Of a DNA stretch of 64,000 nt, positions 60,678 to 64,000 are shown in pieces. The stretch is taken from the NCBI GenBank assembly GCA_013396915.1, contig VWZL01004638.1:1484453-1548452 (forward strand), in the 5' to 3' direction. Position numbers and translations under genes: made by a program. The first letter of the stretch is position 1; every line of letters starts with the position of its first letter. The DNA is from Stercorarius parasiticus (Eukaryota > Chordata > Aves > Charadriiformes > Stercorariidae). The notes below the pieces were generated by a model that saw only the letters and a list, made by a program, of their open reading frames with translations, was not told the origin of the DNA and did not search any database.

Positions 60678-63600
60678 GTGAAATTCATGCCACTGGGACA
60701 CCTTTAGGAGGCTGTATGGCAGATGGAAATCTTCATCCTACAACCGTAGAAGTCTGGGTTTTCCTATCATTTTCACTTTTAAAAATACCTTACATCCCAC
60801 ATAAAGTAAATGCTTTCCTGAAAGTTCTCTGGAACTATATATTTTGTTGTCTGACAAGTAAATGTATCAACTCTATTTTAAGTAGTAACTTTTTGACTTT
60901 ATTTTGAATACTGGTACAACACGTTAACTGATAGATTAAGAATAAAAAACCACAGCTATTTATATCCTAACAGATGTCAAACAAAAAAAAAATCTCAATG
61001 TATTGTCAATAAGACTTAAAACTTTCTGGCTATACGTTCTTTCTCCAAAAGATGCAATGATTTACTGTTTGCATGAAACTCTTTTGTACAATTTCTAATT
61101 TCAAAAAATGTTATTCAGTACTTTTTCTGGCAGTCCTTTAAACTACTCTTTCTTTGACTTACAGAGCTATCAGTCACTGTTTAAAAGTCCTCAATAAACT
61201 AAATCGACTGCCCTGAAAGAAAGCCATCAATCATATTGACTAGTTCTAAGAAAGGCCAACACCGTGTTAATTGTGTGCAAAATTAACAGGAATTTGCAAG
61301 TGATTTTCTCAAGCTGAATCCCTCCTGTGCTTTACATGTGTTGAATTACTAAGTATTCTTACCATAGAAGTAGCTCAGGAAATCACGCTAATATTATCAA
61401 AGCACAGGAAAAAGAGTAGGAGATGAAGAAGTTTTTCTTTTAAAACCTTAATTGCATCAAATAATAGCTACCACGCTCCTCCAAATTTTTAGGGCAGGGC
61501 TGCTCGCAGTGAGTGCACACCTTCTAACATCCCATCGGATGCTGCAGCTCTCAGACGTTAAGCTCACGGAAAGCCCTGGCCAACTGAATGTCAGTGTTCA
61601 AAATGCAAAAAGTAGTAGTGTAAGGACGGCGCATTCAAATTCACTGAACAAAACCCCCACCACTATTGCTGTATTTCTAAATTCCAAAAATGTCCACTTC
61701 GGTGATCACACGATTCCTTTTGTAGAAGTCTTAGCGAAATTCCTTATGAACAGTATTAAAATTGCACGCACAGCTGTATCCATTTTAGTCTGACACGCCT
61801 TTGTTCTTAGCTTCAACCCTCTACTTTTTTCGCTTTATAACTTGAGGGGATATTCTCATATTGATGAGTTCAGTGTTTCTTATATAATTCACTGTGCAGG
61901 AGAAGATAATTATCCCGAGTAAGGCCTGACACCTTTCTTCCCCTTTCCTTTTTTTTTTTTTTTAAAAGAGTAGGTAGATGAAAGCATGCTTTTTGAATTT
62001 TATATTGTATGTAAAATAATCATATTTCTTTCGCATTTGATCTATATAATCTTTATCTAGCATCAGTCACATAAGCTTAAAAAACAACATGGGCAGATCA
62101 GATGAAAGCATTCTAGAGGGGCAGATGTGGAGATTAACAACTATGAGAAGGATACATTTTCATCGGCCTTCCAGACAGATCATAATATCTTTTAAGACAA
62201 ATTTTTAATCCTGCACGTAACAGACTGATGACCTAAAACATTCTCAAAGTGTAATATTATGTATGACATCTACATGTGTTGGGGGAGTTGAAATCCAAAA
62301 ACATACAAAATGAAGCGGGGATTTTGGATGGTTTGGGCTTTCGTTTGTTTTAAAAGCAGCCTGTCAGCACTTCATGGTCCATTAAGACAGTCATCTTGGA
62401 TTCTCCTTCAAATGCTATTCCTCCTGGGAGACTTTTCTCAAGAATATGAAGGGCCAGACTGTGGGTCACACTCTATCCACGTTGCATGACTCCGTTGGCA
62501 TAAAAAGACTACAAAATCTGGAGTGATGGCAGGCAGGACAGCTCAACTGACCTAAGAGGCTACTGAGAAGGGCAGTCCTCTTACTCCTTCGCTGTCTCCT
62601 GATTCTACCTCTTTTCTCTTTTGCTCCCAGACACATGCTCTTTATGCCTCTCTTGTGCTGACTGTGGTACTAATCTGATTTAACGGCAAGCTGATGTGGT
62701 TCACCATGGTAGCAGAAAGCCTAGTTCCCTCCCCCTCCCCCCTTTATCACTTTTTTGTCCCTTTTTGAGCTGCTTTGGTTTACCAAGGAATCAACTAAGC
62801 AGAATAAGGAGCAAAAGGGCAATGTGGGACCTTCAGTGACATGTCCCTTTCACTGACAGTGAACCCTGCGATAAGCTACACCCTTGTTGTCCAGTTACAT
62901 CCCAATTCACCTGATTTGCTGAGAATCAGCAAATGGAATATTCTGTCAACAGGAGCCTGCGTACCGCTCAGCTCTCAATAGCACATTGCTGGGTGCAGTC
63001 AGAGCCTTACTGTGCTCTGAATTTCTTTTTAAACTAATTCACAGAAGAAAAACAATTTAGAATAGTATCCAAAACTTTGAAATTTAGTCTGAAAGTAGGC
63101 CTCAACACCTAGAGATCAGGGGATGATAACGCTGCTGCATCTTGCATCCTGGATAGCTCAGCTTTTCTGAACACAAAGGTGCAGAGTTCTGCATTCACAC
63201 ATAGTAACAGACATTGATTATATCACTAGAAGATGTATTCATTAACCAGTACCAGGAATTTAACAGGGAGCAGGGAAAGGGAAAAGAAAACAATCAGAAT
63301 TCCTAATGATGAAGGGTGAGAGAAGCAGGATAAGTGTTTGCAAAAATTACAACAGTCTTTGAAAGATGAAAGTGGATAGGTGGTCTGTTCAAAAATCCAA
63401 CTGTGTAAAACCCAAATACATCCAGAAGGTCTCAGATCTAGGCATCATATTTGTTATAAATTGAGTAAGAAGTGAGCCTCCTGAGAAGCAACTCTGCTAC
63501 TCTCCTAGATAATTTGGATATTTTTCCTCTACAAAGTTACACGACTTGAGAAGATTACTCTGGCACTGGCTCTCCTGGGGAGCAGAGTGGGAACAGCTGG

Positions 63601-64000
63601 ATGCACTGATAATAACAAAGTATTGATTTGTTGGTCTGAACAAACTCACTATGTGGCAGTATACCTTTTGTGCAGCAGTTTCATGAGCGGGAAATCTGCC
63701 TGATACGCTATGTACAAACAAGCGGCAGCACTGACCAAAACAGTACCTCTCCTCCTGGCACCACCTGCCCTTGGACAAGGGTGCTGACACCATGAAGAGA
63801 ACCATACTCAAGAATGGACTCAAGCTAAAATAATCTGTTTAGGAGTTTTGTGCGTATCTTTTTTCTTTTCTTCAGATCAATTTTCTTAATAAGTTAATCC
63901 AACAGAACGTGTCTCTAGTATGGTCGAACTAAACCAGATATTTCTGACTTGAATAAAGAGCTGCTGGTTCAGCTCCGCAACCCCCTACACCTCCAGCCTT
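60678..64000. other. Noncoding AT-rich DNA
   Basis: About 3.3 kb to the window end. No exon, RNA gene or repeat is recognised. Frames at 61452-61793 (plus, 113 codons) and 63497-63823 (minus, 108 codons) were looked at and show no known domain. A T run lies at 61950-61964. Confidence 0.6.

Noticed and set aside
61452..61793. 113-codon plus-strand frame
   Set aside because: No recognised domain, no splice or promoter context, and of a length expected by chance over 64 kb.

Overview
The window looks like a piece of a bird genome. It has AT-rich, gene-poor DNA, chicken-repeat-1 (CR1) LINE fragments that end in the short ATTCTRTG-type 3' tail instead of poly(A), and one LTR of a type common in avian genomes. 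I recognise a single protein-coding gene: the 5' part of ROBO1 (SLIT receptor), on the minus strand. Its N-terminal exon lies at about 3413-3683 and ends in the segment [18 protein letters not shown] followed by a splice donor. That matches the N-terminal extension of the long ROBO1 isoform, just before the first Ig domain. Because ROBO1 runs right to left, positions 1-3412 are its next intron, and everything from about 3.7 kb to 64 kb is the upstream intron or 5' flank.

Layout. 1-1612: intron with a CpG-enriched patch (about 300-780). 1613-4192: the ROBO1 exon region, present twice. The left copy (1613-2682) is bounded by single Ns, differs from the right copy at only two sites, and lacks 440 bases (3611-4050) that surround a 34-base gap; it is almost certainly an assembly duplication. 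4193-18260: noncoding, with a 5'-truncated CR1 (14261-15161). 18290-18480: a CpG- and G-rich patch with a CTG repeat and a minus-strand TATA-like box, a candidate upstream promoter or first exon. 18.5-54.8 kb: mostly unannotatable noncoding DNA holding a short minus-strand CR1 (34064-34312), one 71-base segment with consensus splice sites, several hairpins, and a few candidate regulatory blocks rich in homeodomain-like sites. 54857-55415: a second plus-strand CR1 with an open reading frame. 58125-59024: a solo LTR carrying a nested CR1 scrap. 60546-60677: an old CR1 tail.

I see no bacterial-type operons, CRISPR arrays, tRNA or rRNA genes, and no evidence of a new multi-gene system. The points most worth checking are the false duplication, the divergent ROBO1 leader, the candidate upstream promoter and exon, and the nested LTR/CR1. 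All conservation claims are inference, because no alignment could be run.
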